Origin: UMGS172 sp045546555
GTDB taxonomy: Bacteria; Bacillota; Clostridia; Oscillospirales; Acutalibacteraceae
Reading direction: 5' to 3'
Assembly: GCA_045546555.1 (NCBI GenBank)
Contig: JAZQCY010000140.1
Span: 1 to 23,688 of the forward strand
DNA length: 23,688 nt
The notes beneath the pieces were generated by a model. The model searched no databases, was not told the origin of the DNA, and saw nothing but the letters and a program-made list of their open reading frames with translations. The position numbers and the translations under genes were made by a program. Positions 13,811 to 21,466 of this stretch are shown one piece after another. Positions within the stretch are counted from its first letter, which is position 1. Each line of letters starts with the position of its first letter.

Positions 13811-15352
13811 TTGAATCCGAAATTAAAAGAAAAAACAAGGGAATCTCTTTCTGCGGTTCTGCCAATCACCGGTATAATGCTGCTCATCAGCATTTTTGTT
13901 GTGCCGATGCCGCTTGAGCTCATGGCTCTGTTCTTTGTCGGTGCCGTTATGCTGATAATCGGAATGGGCTTTTTCCAGCTCGGTGCCGAAATGGCTATGA
14001 CCCCGATAGGCGAAGGTATCGGTGTTCAGATATCAAAAACCAAGACCATGATAATGGTATTGATAATAGGCTTTGTTATGGGTCTTATCATCACCGTGTC
14101 CGAGCCCGACCTGCAGGTCTTGGCCGAGCAGGTTCCGTCGATACCCAACCTTACGCTAATACTTACGGTCGGTATCGGTGTCGGTCTGTTCTTGGCCTTG
14201 GCCATTATCCGTATAAAATATCAGATCGATCTATCAAAGCTGTTGATCGTGTTCTACGTCATTATGATCGTCGGCTCGTTCTTTGTGCCGAAGGACTTTG
14301 TTGCGGTCGCTTTCGACTCGGGCGGTGTTACCACAGGCCCTATGACGGTGCCGTTCATTATGGCATTGGGTGTCGGTCTTGCATCGTCAAGAGGCGATAA
14401 AAACTCGGCAAGCGACTCGTTCGGTCTGGTTGCACTGTCCAGCGTTGGCCCTATTCTTGCCGTTATGGCTTTGGGCTTCATATTCCCCACCAAGTCCGAG
14501 TACATTCCCGATGCTTTGCCGTCGGTTTCCACAACCCGTGACGTGGCAGAGGTGTTTGGCGTTCAGATTCCTCATTATATCGGTGAGGTTGCGCTGTCGT
14601 TACTTCCCATCGTTGCGGTGTTCCTTGTGTTCCAGCTGCTTACCCGACGTTATCACAAGCGTCAGATGAAGCGAATCATCATGGGTATGCTTTACACCTA
14701 TATCGGACTTATTCTGTTCCTTTGCGGTGTAAACGTCGGCTTTGCTCCCGTCGGTTCCATACTCGGTCAAAAGCTTGCCGACCTTTCATATAATTGGATT
14801 CTCGTTCCTATCGGAATGCTGATAGGTTACTACATAGTCAAGGCCGAGCCTGCTATTCAGGTTCTTAATCATCAGGTCGAAAACGTCACCAACGGTGCTA
14901 TATCGGTCAAGGCTATGAACCGCAGTATGTCTATCGGTGTAGCGTGCAGTATCGGACTTGCGATGCTGAGGATTTTGCTCGGCATTCCGCTTCAGTGGAT
15001 CGTTATCCCGGGCTATATCATTGCTTTGGCAATGTCGTTGGTCGTACCCAAAATATTTGTCGGTATCGCATTCGACTCGGGCGGTGTGGCCAGCGGACCG
15101 ATGACCTCGACCTTCCTTTTGCCGTTGTGTATCGGTGTTTGTACTGCTTTGGGCGGAAATATTATGACCGATGCCTTCGGTGTGGTGGCCTTGGTTGCTT
15201 TGACACCGCTTATCGCAATTCAGATAATGGGTCTTGTCTATAAGTTCAAAACATCCAAGCTTCAGAAGGCGACCGTTGTACCTACCGGTATTACGAGCGA
15301 CAGCGACGATATCGTAGAATTTGAGGAGGTGTGGCTTGATGCAGCAGAATAA
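13811..15352 (+). CDS. DUF1538 family integral membrane protein
   Basis: A 513-residue polytopic membrane protein with an internal duplication. Each half ends in a near-identical re-entrant-like motif, AFDSGGVTTGPMT (D169) and AFDSGGVASGPMT (D422), 253 residues apart, and each is followed by a hydrophobic segment with small residues. Inverted or direct repeats of this sort are typical of secondary transporters, and DUF1538 proteins are annotated as putative transporters of unknown substrate. A cytosolic loop or tail with charged residues (SDSDDIVEFEEVWL) ends the protein. The TTG start has AGAGGTG upstream. The 3' end overlaps the PII-like gene by 14 bases, so the two products are made together, which suggests the PII-like protein regulates this transporter. 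Confidence 0.9.
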   Translation: MNPKLKEKTRESLSAVLPITGIMLLISIFVVPMPLELMALFFVGAVMLIIGMGFFQLGAEMAMTPIGEGIGVQISKTKTMIMVLIIGFVMGLIITVSEPDLQVLAEQVPSIPNLTLILTVGIGVGLFLALAIIRIKYQIDLSKLLIVFYVIMIVGSFFVPKDFVAVAFDSGGVTTGPMTVPFIMALGVGLASSRGDKNSASDSFGLVALSSVGPILAVMALGFIFPTKSEYIPDALPSVSTTRDVAEVFGVQIPHYIGEVALSLLPIVAVFLVFQLLTRRYHKRQMKRIIMGMLYTYIGLILFLCGVNVGFAPVGSILGQKLADLSYNWILVPIGMLIGYYIVKAEPAIQVLNHQVENVTNGAISVKAMNRSMSIGVACSIGLAMLRILLGIPLQWIVIPGYIIALAMSLVVPKIFVGIAFDSGGVASGPMTSTFLLPLCIGVCTALGGNIMTDAFGVVALVALTPLIAIQIMGLVYKFKTSKLQKATVVPTGITSDSDDIVEFEEVWLDAAE

Positions 15353-16031
15353 CGTTAAAAAGAGCTATCAGCTGCTTGTGCTGATAGCCACCCCCAAGCT
15401 GACCGACAAGGCGGCCGACATGTTCAAAAAAAGTGCAATGCCCATACAATACCGCTTGAACGGTGAGGGTACCGCTTTGAGTGAAATGATGGAGACCTTG
15501 GGCTTTGGCGGAATTGATAAGGGTATACTTATCAGCACGGTGCCGGGGGATTTCGGCAAGGCCATGCTTTGGAAGCTTCATTCCGAGCTGAAGCTTGATA
15601 CGGTCAACAGCGGTATCGCATTTACCGTGCCGCTTACGGGTGCAAGCAAGATAGTTGCCAATATGATGGATCACACATCCGCAAACAGTAGTGAACAAGA
15701 CGTGAGAAAGGGTGAAAATGCCATGTCAAGAACCGATCATGCGTTGATCGTTGCAATCGTAAACCGAGGCTTCAGCGGTGAGGTTATGGATGCCGCAAGG
15801 TCGGCAGGCGCAGGCGGCGGTACCGTCATCCACAGCCGAAGCATCGGCAGTGAAGAGGCCGCAGGTGTATGGGGTCTTAACGCACAGGAGGAAAAGGACC
15901 TTGTGCTTATCATTGCCGACGTCGACGATAAGGTCAATATTATGAAAAGAATAGGTGAGACCTGCGGTGTCACATCAAAGGCCAACGGCACGGTCATCTC
16001 ACTCCCCATCGACGCAGTAATGGGAATTTAA
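15339..16031 (+). CDS. Double-domain PII-like signalling protein
   Basis: A 230-residue protein with two ferredoxin-like PII domains in tandem. The second (about residues 128-230) has the classical PII pattern: ALIVAIVNRGFSGEVMDAAR, the glycine loop SAGAGGGTVIHSRS, EEKDLVLIIADVDD and the end GTVISLPIDAVMG. The first (about 10-110) is diverged, with YQLLVLIATPKLTDKAADMF and GFGGIDKGILISTVPGD. PII proteins bind ATP/ADP and 2-oxoglutarate, or other small ligands in PII-like branches, and plug or tune transporters and enzymes. The ATG at 15339 follows GAGGAGGT inside the DUF1538 gene. No uridylylation tyrosine can be assigned with confidence. A strong terminator follows. Confidence 0.87.
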   Translation: MQQNNVKKSYQLLVLIATPKLTDKAADMFKKSAMPIQYRLNGEGTALSEMMETLGFGGIDKGILISTVPGDFGKAMLWKLHSELKLDTVNSGIAFTVPLTGASKIVANMMDHTSANSSEQDVRKGENAMSRTDHALIVAIVNRGFSGEVMDAARSAGAGGGTVIHSRSIGSEEAAGVWGLNAQEEKDLVLIIADVDDKVNIMKRIGETCGVTSKANGTVISLPIDAVMGI

Positions 16032-16039
16032 TACGATCT

Positions 16040-16076
16040 GACCCGATGCAACAAAAGTTGTGTCGGGTCTTTTTTT
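16040..16076 (+). terminator. Terminator of the DUF1538-PII operon
   Basis: GACCCGATGCAAC (16040-16052) pairs with GTTGTGTCGGGTC (16057-16069), with two G-U pairs and an AAAA loop. Seven T follow (16070-16076). Confidence 0.92.
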
Positions 16077-16116
16077 GATGACAAGCGGCTTTGGCCACCT
16101 TTTGGAAAATGTCCCC

Positions 16117-16145
16117 TTGAAAAGAGGGTGGAGGTATGGTAAAAT
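16117..16145 (+). promoter_or_regulatory. Promoter of the ECF S component-larA operon
   Basis: TTGAAA (16117-16122), 17-base spacer, TAAAAT (16140-16145), with an extended -10 TG. It lies 25 bases before the TTG start at 16170. A loose inverted repeat (CCACCTTTT at 16095-16103 against AAAAGAGGGTGG at 16121-16132) overlaps the -35 and spacer and could be an operator. Confidence 0.5.
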
Positions 16146-16169
16146 TTTCTTAAATAGGAGTGTGAGGCT

Positions 16170-16706
16170 TTGAAAAACAACGCTTTAAAGAATATGATAC
16201 TGTCGGCCGTGCTTTTGGCGGTGGGAATGGTCTTGCCCATGCTCACCATGCAGGTCAAGGAGATCGGTGATAGTCTGCTGCCGATGCACATACCCGTACT
16301 GCTGTGCGGAATTTTGTGCGGCTGGCAATACGGCGGCTTTATTGGTCTTGTGTTACCGTTCTTCAGATCGGTGACCTTCGGAATGCCGCCCATATACCCC
16401 AATGCCGTGTGGATGGCGTTGGAGCTTGCCGCATACGGTGTTGCTATAGGTCTTGTGTATTCCGCATTTAAAAAGAAAAACATCCTGAGTATTTATGTAA
16501 GCCTTGTGTCGGCCATGCTTTTGGGACGTGTTGTCTGGGGCATTGCCAAGGCGGCGCTGTTGGGTGTTGGCGGCAAGCCGTTCACGTTTACTGCATTTTG
16601 GGTCGGCGGATTTGTTGATGCCGTGCCGGGCATTATACTACAGCTCGTGCTTATCCCGTTGCTTGTGACGGTGCTGAATAAAGTTTGGAGGACGAAAAAT
16701 GACTAA
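16170..16706 (+). CDS. ECF-type transporter S component
   Basis: A 178-residue protein with about six hydrophobic segments and the pattern of energy-coupling-factor substrate-binding subunits of the ECF_trnsprt type: LPMHIPVLLCGILCGWQYGG, GLVLPFFRSVTFGMPPIYP and MALELAAYGVAIGLVY. S components capture vitamins or metal ions and hand them to a shared energising module (EcfA, EcfA', EcfT), which is not encoded here; it would be a group II system using a module elsewhere. The substrate is not evident. The TTG start is backed by AGGAGTGTGAGG. It overlaps larA by 8 bases, so the imported compound may be a LarA substrate or a precursor of its nickel-pincer cofactor, which is built from nicotinic acid adenine dinucleotide. 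Confidence 0.88.
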   Translation: MKNNALKNMILSAVLLAVGMVLPMLTMQVKEIGDSLLPMHIPVLLCGILCGWQYGGFIGLVLPFFRSVTFGMPPIYPNAVWMALELAAYGVAIGLVYSAFKKKNILSIYVSLVSAMLLGRVVWGIAKAALLGVGGKPFTFTAFWVGGFVDAVPGIILQLVLIPLLVTVLNKVWRTKND

Positions 16707-17973
16707 AGTAAGCTTCCCTTACGGAAAAGAATTTTTGGAGTACGATTTTAAGGACGAACAGCTTTTGGGCGTGCTTGAATCCTCGATAGAGGAGTACAAG
16801 CCGTTGGGCTCTGCCGATGAGCTCGTAAAGGCGGCTATGGAGGCACCCGTTGGCTCACCTAAATTGTCGGAACTGGCAAAGGATAAGAAGAACATCGTCA
16901 TAATCGCAAGTGACCATACCCGTCCCGTGCCGAGCAAGGTCATAATTCCGCCGATGCTGAAGGAAATAAGAGAGGGCAGTCCCGATGCCGAGATCACCAT
17001 TTTGATCGCAACGGGTTGCCACAGAGGTACCACCAAGCAGGAGCTTATCGACAAGTTCGGTGAGGATATCGTCAACTCGGTCAACATCTATATCCACGAT
17101 TGCGACGAGCGTGAAAAATTGGTTAATTTGGGCAAGCTTCCCTCGGGTGGTGATTGCGAGGTCAACTCGATAGCCGTGAATGCCGACCTACTTGTGGCCG
17201 AAGGCTTTATCGAGCCGCACTTTTTTGCAGGCTTTTCGGGCGGCAGAAAGAGTGTTTTGCCCGGTGTCTGCGGCCGAAAGACCGTGTTGGCTAACCATTG
17301 TGCCGAGTTTATTGCCGACCCTAAGGCCAGAACCGGTATTTTGGACGGCAACCCCATACATAACGATATGCTTTGGGCGGCCAAGACTGCCAAGCTTTGC
17401 TATGTTGTAAACGTTGTGCTGAACGCCGAGAAAAAGGTCATTTATGCCGTTGCGGGTGATACCTTTGAGGCTCACAAAAAGGGCACCGACTTCCTTTGCG
17501 AGCTGTGTGGAGCCAAGGCACAGCCTGCCGATATCGTGCTGACCACCAACGGCGGATATCCGCTTGATCAGAACGTTTATCAGTCGGTCAAGGGTATGAC
17601 GGCGGCCGAGGCAACCGTTAAGGACGGCGGTGTTATCATAATGATGGCCAAGGCGGGCGACGGTGTCGGCGGTGACCATTTCTATCACCAAATGGCCGAC
17701 GAGCCCGATGTCAATAAAATAATGGCCGAGCTTATGAGCCGTGGCCGCAACGAGACACTGCCCGATCAATGGATGACACAGATACTTAGTCGAATTCTGT
17801 TGAGGGCTTCGGTCATCTACATTTCCGAGGCAGACGATAAGATAGTAAGCGATATGCACATGATTCCTGCACACTCCATCGACGAGGCTATGAAAAAAGC
17901 CAAGGAGATATTGGGTCGTGAGGATGTTACTGTCACAGCTATCCCCGACGGTGTTGCTGTTATTGTAAGATAA
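16699..17973 (+). CDS. larA: LarA-family nickel-pincer-dependent 2-hydroxyacid racemase
   Basis: A 424-residue LarA homologue. LarA interconverts D- and L-lactate by hydride transfer using a covalently bound nickel-pincer nucleotide. Every residue known from the Lactiplantibacillus plantarum enzyme is present and even keeps the same number: R75 in SDHTRP, H108 in TGCHRGT, H174 in EPHFFAG, K184 in SGGRKSVLPG (cofactor attachment) and H200 in ANHC (nickel ligand). The protein should therefore be an active racemase or epimerase. The LarA superfamily includes enzymes for malate and other 2-hydroxyacids, so lactate is not assured. The cofactor genes larB, larC and larE are not in the window. TGGAGG precedes the ATG. 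A perfect palindromic terminator follows. Confidence 0.92.
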   Translation: MTKVSFPYGKEFLEYDFKDEQLLGVLESSIEEYKPLGSADELVKAAMEAPVGSPKLSELAKDKKNIVIIASDHTRPVPSKVIIPPMLKEIREGSPDAEITILIATGCHRGTTKQELIDKFGEDIVNSVNIYIHDCDEREKLVNLGKLPSGGDCEVNSIAVNADLLVAEGFIEPHFFAGFSGGRKSVLPGVCGRKTVLANHCAEFIADPKARTGILDGNPIHNDMLWAAKTAKLCYVVNVVLNAEKKVIYAVAGDTFEAHKKGTDFLCELCGAKAQPADIVLTTNGGYPLDQNVYQSVKGMTAAEATVKDGGVIIMMAKAGDGVGGDHFYHQMADEPDVNKIMAELMSRGRNETLPDQWMTQILSRILLRASVIYISEADDKIVSDMHMIPAHSIDEAMKKAKEILGREDVTVTAIPDGVAVIVR

Positions 17974-17990
17974 ATTTTTAATAAAAAGCG

Positions 17991-18026
17991 AAATCCTTTG
18001 CCAAAGCTTTGGCAAAGGATTTTTTT
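17991..18026 (+). terminator. Terminator after larA
   Basis: A perfect 32-bp palindrome (17991-18022) with centre CCAAAGCTTTGG is followed by a T-run (18020-18026), 18 bases after the larA stop. The A-tract on its left makes it potentially bidirectional. Confidence 0.9.
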
Positions 18027-18067
18027 GAAATTTAAGAATACCGTAAGGTTCTGTTAAAGTTTTTTCG

Positions 18068-18096
18068 TTGCATTAGGACTATTTGTGTGCTACAAT
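18068..18096 (+). promoter_or_regulatory. Promoter of the GtrA-YdcF operon
   Basis: TTGCAT (18068-18073), 17-base spacer, TACAAT (18091-18096), with an extended -10 TG. It lies 35 bases before the ATG at 18131. Confidence 0.65.
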
Positions 18097-18130
18097 AATA
18101 GCGTTGAATTTTGATTTTAAGGGTGATGAA

Positions 18131-18553
18131 ATGAACAACGCCAAAAAAGAGTTTTTGAGAACCGTTAAATTTGTGCTGTTTTCGATAAGCGCAGGTGTGA
18201 TTCAGATAGGCAGCTTCACGCTTTTGAATGAGGTTGCAAGGATACCGTCATATTGGGTGTCGTATCTTACTTCGCTTGTGCTGTCGGTTTTGTGGAACTT
18301 TACCTTAAACCGCAAATTCACCTTTCAATCGGCCAACAACGTGCCTGTCGCCATGCTCAAGGTCGGATTGTTCTACCTTGCTTTCACACCGCTTTCGACC
18401 TGGTGGACGGCAGTGCTGACGGGGGATAAGGTCGGTTGGAACGAGTACCTTGTCGTTGCACTCACAATGATAGTCAACTTTGTGACCGAGTATCTTTATC
18501 AGCGCTTTGTGGTCTTTGGCAAAAGCATTGACACCGCAAAGAAAAAGCATTAA
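18131..18553 (+). CDS. GtrA family membrane protein
   Basis: A 140-residue protein with four predicted membrane helices and the GtrA-like pattern: FVLFSISAGVIQIGSFTLLN, a central WNFTLNRKFTFQ and a C-terminal MIVNFVTEYLYQRFVVF. GtrA proteins are thought to flip lipid-linked sugars for glycosylation of surface polymers. The ATG follows GGGTGATG. The next gene starts 20 bases downstream. It is predicted to sit in the cytoplasmic membrane; no glycosyltransferase partner is nearby. Confidence 0.88.
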   Translation: MNNAKKEFLRTVKFVLFSISAGVIQIGSFTLLNEVARIPSYWVSYLTSLVLSVLWNFTLNRKFTFQSANNVPVAMLKVGLFYLAFTPLSTWWTAVLTGDKVGWNEYLVVALTMIVNFVTEYLYQRFVVFGKSIDTAKKKH

Positions 18554-18573
18554 AAGCATTTTAGGAGCGTTAA

Positions 18574-19329
18574 ATGAAAAAGGAAGTTTTACATAAAATT
18601 TTCCGCTTTTTACTGATAATTATCGGTGCGTTGGTTACGGCCAATGCACTGCTTGTGACCTTTGTATCCAACTTTAACATCGGTTGCATCTGCACCTGGA
18701 TTGCAGGTCTGTTTTTCCTTGCGGTCGGCGTGTTTTATAAATTCTTTCGTTTTAAGGTGCATTTTATCATAAAAAGCGTTTTGGTACTCGGTGTGGCCTT
18801 TGTTGTCGTGCTTGTGTCATTTGTTTATATCTACGGCAAGAACGATAACGTCGATTACACCGAGGATGCCGTCATAGTGCTTGGAGCGGGCATCCACGGC
18901 GAAAGCCTTAGTATAACCCTGCGAAACCGACTCGATGCGGCGGTTGAATACCACAAAAAGAACCCCGATGCCGTGATCGTTGTCAGCGGCGGTCAGGGTC
19001 CGCAGGAGGATATAACCGAGGCCTTGGCCATGAAGCGGTATCTGTTGGAAAAGGATATTCCGTTTGACCTGATAATCGAAGAGGGAAGGTCGACCAGCAC
19101 GGCCGAAAACTTCCGTTTTTCGAAGGAGCTTTTGGACGAGCGACTCGGTGATGATTACTCGGTCGTGTTTGTGACCGATGACTTTCACATCTACCGTGCC
19201 GAAATGACGGCCGAGCTGGAGGGGGTCAATGTCACGGGACACTGCCACAGTGTCGGTGCATTTTACACCATGATTCCCAACGGCTTCAGAGAATGCCTTG
19301 CCGTTATGCACGAATGGGTGTTTAAGTAG
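18574..19329 (+). CDS. YdcF/SanA-like (DUF218) membrane protein
   Basis: A 251-residue protein with three N-terminal hydrophobic segments (about residues 8-32, 36-57 and 64-90) followed by a DUF218 domain. That domain holds AVIVLGAGIHGESLSITLRN, VIVVSGGQGPQEDITEALAM, IIEEGRSTSTAENFRFS and VVFVTDDFHIYRA. The related ElyC and SanA proteins act in cell-envelope homeostasis in Gram-negative bacteria; the Firmicute proteins are mostly uncharacterised. The ATG follows AGGAGCG and lies 20 bases after the GtrA-like gene, so both belong to one envelope-related operon. Confidence 0.9.
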   Translation: MKKEVLHKIFRFLLIIIGALVTANALLVTFVSNFNIGCICTWIAGLFFLAVGVFYKFFRFKVHFIIKSVLVLGVAFVVVLVSFVYIYGKNDNVDYTEDAVIVLGAGIHGESLSITLRNRLDAAVEYHKKNPDAVIVVSGGQGPQEDITEALAMKRYLLEKDIPFDLIIEEGRSTSTAENFRFSKELLDERLGDDYSVVFVTDDFHIYRAEMTAELEGVNVTGHCHSVGAFYTMIPNGFRECLAVMHEWVFK

Positions 19330-19380
19330 ATCATAGCTACCTGTAAGAAAGAGGGCACTTTTGTGTAAATCGGATTAAAG

Positions 19381-19429
19381 AAAAAATCACTCCTGCGAAT
19401 TTCAATGTTTTTCGCGGGGGTGATTTTTT
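19381..19429. terminator. Bidirectional terminator between convergent operons
   Basis: Bases 19381-19399 and 19411-19429 pair along 19 positions with two G-U on the + strand. The loop is about 11 bases, and A6 and T6 tracts lie at the outer ends. It ends the YdcF gene on the + strand and could end the barstar operon on the - strand. Confidence 0.85.
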
Positions 19430-19482
19430 CAATTAAACGTTGAACTTTTGAAGGATTTTCGCATTCGTTTATCGGATAAGCT

Positions 19483-19569
19483 TTAAAGTTTCCTTTTTAT
19501 GGCAATATCACCTATTGTAGCAGGCTTACCCCACAAATTCCAAAACATCACAAGTTTTATCATTTTCAT
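19483..19569 (-). CDS. Possible 28-residue peptide downstream of barstar
   Basis: A minus-strand frame starting at the ATG at 19569 encodes MKMIKLVMFWNLWGKPATIG followed by DIAIKRKL. The frame is also open upstream into the barstar 3' end, and the ribosome site (GAGAT) is weak. It could be a real small protein, the remnant of a larger gene, or chance. Confidence 0.2.
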   Translation of the reverse strand: MKMIKLVMFWNLWGKPATIGDIAIKRKL

Positions 19570-19603
19570 ATTTACAATCTCATGCCTGAATAGTTTTGTT
19601 TTA

Positions 19604-19894
19604 TCAATCAAACTCGTATTCAAAATTTGTCCCGTGCCTTTTACAGTCCGCTTTCACATCCTCAAGAATTTCACGGAAAATTTCCATATCTCTTTCAAAA
19701 ATCGGTGGAAGTGTGCCTGCGCCTTTGACTACCACTTTAGAAACAGGATATTCGCGAAACAAGAAGTCAGTAAACGCACTCCAGTTATGTCCGTACCCAT
19801 CACGAAAACCGAACGCTTCTTTTATAATCGGCTGAAGCATCCCAATATGCTCGCATTTTGTCAAATCTACTACAACTGTTTTATCTGCTATCAC
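19604..19894 (-). CDS. Barstar-like protein (orphan)
   Basis: A 96-residue protein with the barstar fold pattern: VVVDLTKC strand, helix EHIGMLQPIIKEAFGF, the signature YGHNWSAFTDFLF and a C-terminal helix MEIFREILEDVKADCKRHG. Barstar blocks the RNase barnase with D35 and D39 in YGENLDALWD. Here the equivalents are S39 and D43, and the Trp of that motif is T42, so binding of a classical barnase would be altered. No RNase toxin is next to it. The GTG start at 19894 is supported by GGGAGAG. It follows the hydrolase gene after 35 bases, probably in one transcript. The gene appears richer in A+T than its neighbours, a possible sign of transfer. Confidence 0.82.
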   Translation of the reverse strand: MIADKTVVVDLTKCEHIGMLQPIIKEAFGFRDGYGHNWSAFTDFLFREYPVSKVVVKGAGTLPPIFERDMEIFREILEDVKADCKRHGTNFEYEFD

Positions 19895-19929
19895 AACAAT
19901 CTCTCCCTAATAAACCTCATAAAGCGTTA

Positions 19930-20898
19930 TTAATGGTGATACCCACATTCAATTTTATAATGCTCTCTTGAAAATTCGGCAAGAGCCTCGAGATATTTTT
20001 CGGGGTCGACAAGATAGCACAGACCGTGGCCTGCGTTGGGCATTGTAACAAGCCGCTTTTCAGCTCTGCAGGCCTCGTGGTTTCGGACACTCATATCGCA
20101 CGGCACGAAATCGTCACTCTCACCGTGGAAGAATATGACGGGCAACCGTGTCACCCTCATGGCGTCAATAGGTGAGGTCTCCTCCAGCTTGAAGCCGCCG
20201 AATACACGTGCGCCAAGCCTTACAAACGGGTACAAAAGCTTTGTGGGCAAGCCCATCTTGCCAATAACCGTTTGGATTATCTCCCTAGCCGAGGTGTAGC
20301 CGCAATCGGCCAACACACCGACAACGTTTTCGGGTGTTTCTTTACCTGCGGCCGTCAGCACCGTTGCGGCGCCCATTGAGATTCCGCAAAGGATTATCTT
20401 GGCATCCTTATCGATATTATTGATGATAAAATCCACCCAATCAAGGCAATCACGGTGCTCTCTTATACCAAAGGTGATTACGTGACCTTCACTTTTGCCT
20501 GCACCTCTTTGGTCGATTATAAGACAGCTTCGGCCCAGCGAGAAGCAACGCTGAATGCCGCCGCAAAGGTCTCGTTCAGCCGTGCCTCGGTAGCCGTGCA
20601 TCATAAGCTCAATGGGTGCGCCCTTTTTATATTCATAATACTTTCCGCAAAGCTTCAGCCCGTCAAACGAGGTTATCGAAACCTCACGGCAGGGTATTGC
20701 TCTTGCTTCCTTCATCCAGGCTACCATCTGCTCACGGTAGGGCTCGTATATTTTGCCCGGTGGAATGTCAAACTCGGGCGGATTCTTTTTTGGCTTTCGT
20801 GATGAATAAAATGCAAGCTTAAAGCAGATTAAGGTTGTTACAAGCGCCAGTATCAAAGCCGCCGAAACGACGGATAATATTATCCAAAAAACCGTCAT
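19930..20898 (-). CDS. Membrane-anchored alpha/beta hydrolase
   Basis: A 322-residue protein with one N-terminal membrane helix (about residues 4-26) and an alpha/beta-hydrolase domain. LMMHGYRG marks the oxyanion-hole region and IIDQRGAGKSEG follows. The nucleophile elbow is GISMGA with S174. HGESDDFVP supplies the acid (D262) and NAGHG the histidine (H291). It resembles the YqkD/FrsA-like esterase group; the substrate is unknown. The start at 20898 is chosen for GGGAGTTG upstream and because the frame further upstream runs through the promoter. Transcription starts from a strong promoter (20946-20918) divergent from the four-helix protein gene. Confidence 0.9.
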   Translation of the reverse strand: MTVFWIILSVVSAALILALVTTLICFKLAFYSSRKPKKNPPEFDIPPGKIYEPYREQMVAWMKEARAIPCREVSITSFDGLKLCGKYYEYKKGAPIELMMHGYRGTAERDLCGGIQRCFSLGRSCLIIDQRGAGKSEGHVITFGIREHRDCLDWVDFIINNIDKDAKIILCGISMGAATVLTAAGKETPENVVGVLADCGYTSAREIIQTVIGKMGLPTKLLYPFVRLGARVFGGFKLEETSPIDAMRVTRLPVIFFHGESDDFVPCDMSVRNHEACRAEKRLVTMPNAGHGLCYLVDPEKYLEALAEFSREHYKIECGYHH

Positions 20899-20917
20899 AC
20901 AATCAACTCCCGAAAAT

Positions 20918-20946
20918 ATTATACTATGATTTTTGGCTGTTTTCAA
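20918..20946 (-). promoter_or_regulatory. Promoter of the hydrolase-barstar operon
   Basis: On the minus strand: TTGAAA (20946-20941), 17-base spacer, TATAAT (20923-20918). The -10 is perfect and the -35 matches at five of six positions; it lies 20 bases upstream of the ATG at 20898. Confidence 0.8.
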
Positions 20947-21025
20947 GCGTTTGTAAAAACTTAAAGCATAATCGTAAAGCCTTTGGGAATACTGTTCTAT
21001 ATCAAGCATTGAAAGGATGAAATAA

Positions 21026-21460
21026 ATGGTAGAACAGGATACCGTGAGATTATTGCGAGAGTGTGATGCAGGTGTTGCAATGGGTATTGAGGCCATTGAT
21101 CAGGTTAAGGATCACGTAAAGTCACCAAGATTCAAGGCCTGCCTAGACGATTGCCGCCGTGAACACGACAAGCTTAACAGTGAGGTTCAGGGGCTTTTGA
21201 AGGAATATAAGGATGACGGCAAGGAGCCCAGTCCTATTGCACGTGGTATGAGCTGGATCAAGACCAATTTTAAGTTAGGGCTTGAGGATTCCGACAACAC
21301 GGTGGCCGATCTTATGACCGATGGCTGTAACATGGGCGTCAAATCCTTGAACCGTTATCTTAACGAGTACAAGGCCGCCGATGAGGTCTCCAAGGACATT
21401 GCCAAGCGACTTATCAACCTTGAGGAAGGTCTTGCTGTCGAGATAAGACGCTATCTGTAG
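21026..21460 (+). CDS. Four-helix-bundle (ferritin-like) hypothetical protein
   Basis: A 144-residue all-helical protein. Acidic and histidine residues are spaced as in ferritin-like bundles (LLRECDAGVAMGIEAIDQV, CLDDCRREHDKLNSEV). A GKEPSPIARGMSWIKTNFKL segment and SDNTVADLMTDGCNMGVKSL follow. It resembles small conserved proteins of Clostridia related to the DUF2383-type four-helix bundles, for which no function is established. A di-metal site cannot be confirmed, since the typical ExxH pairs are incomplete (only EH in RREHDK). The ATG follows AAGGATGA. The gene is divergent from the hydrolase and seems monocistronic; I found no clear promoter. Confidence 0.78.
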   Translation: MVEQDTVRLLRECDAGVAMGIEAIDQVKDHVKSPRFKACLDDCRREHDKLNSEVQGLLKEYKDDGKEPSPIARGMSWIKTNFKLGLEDSDNTVADLMTDGCNMGVKSLNRYLNEYKAADEVSKDIAKRLINLEEGLAVEIRRYL

Positions 21461-21466
21461 CCCCAA

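Noticed and set aside
17188..18015. 275-residue minus-strand open frame inside larA
   Set aside because: It crosses the larA terminator palindrome and is antisense to catalytic motifs of LarA.
19499..19933. 144-residue + strand frame
   Set aside because: Antisense to the barstar-like gene, which has a proper ribosome site and fold pattern.
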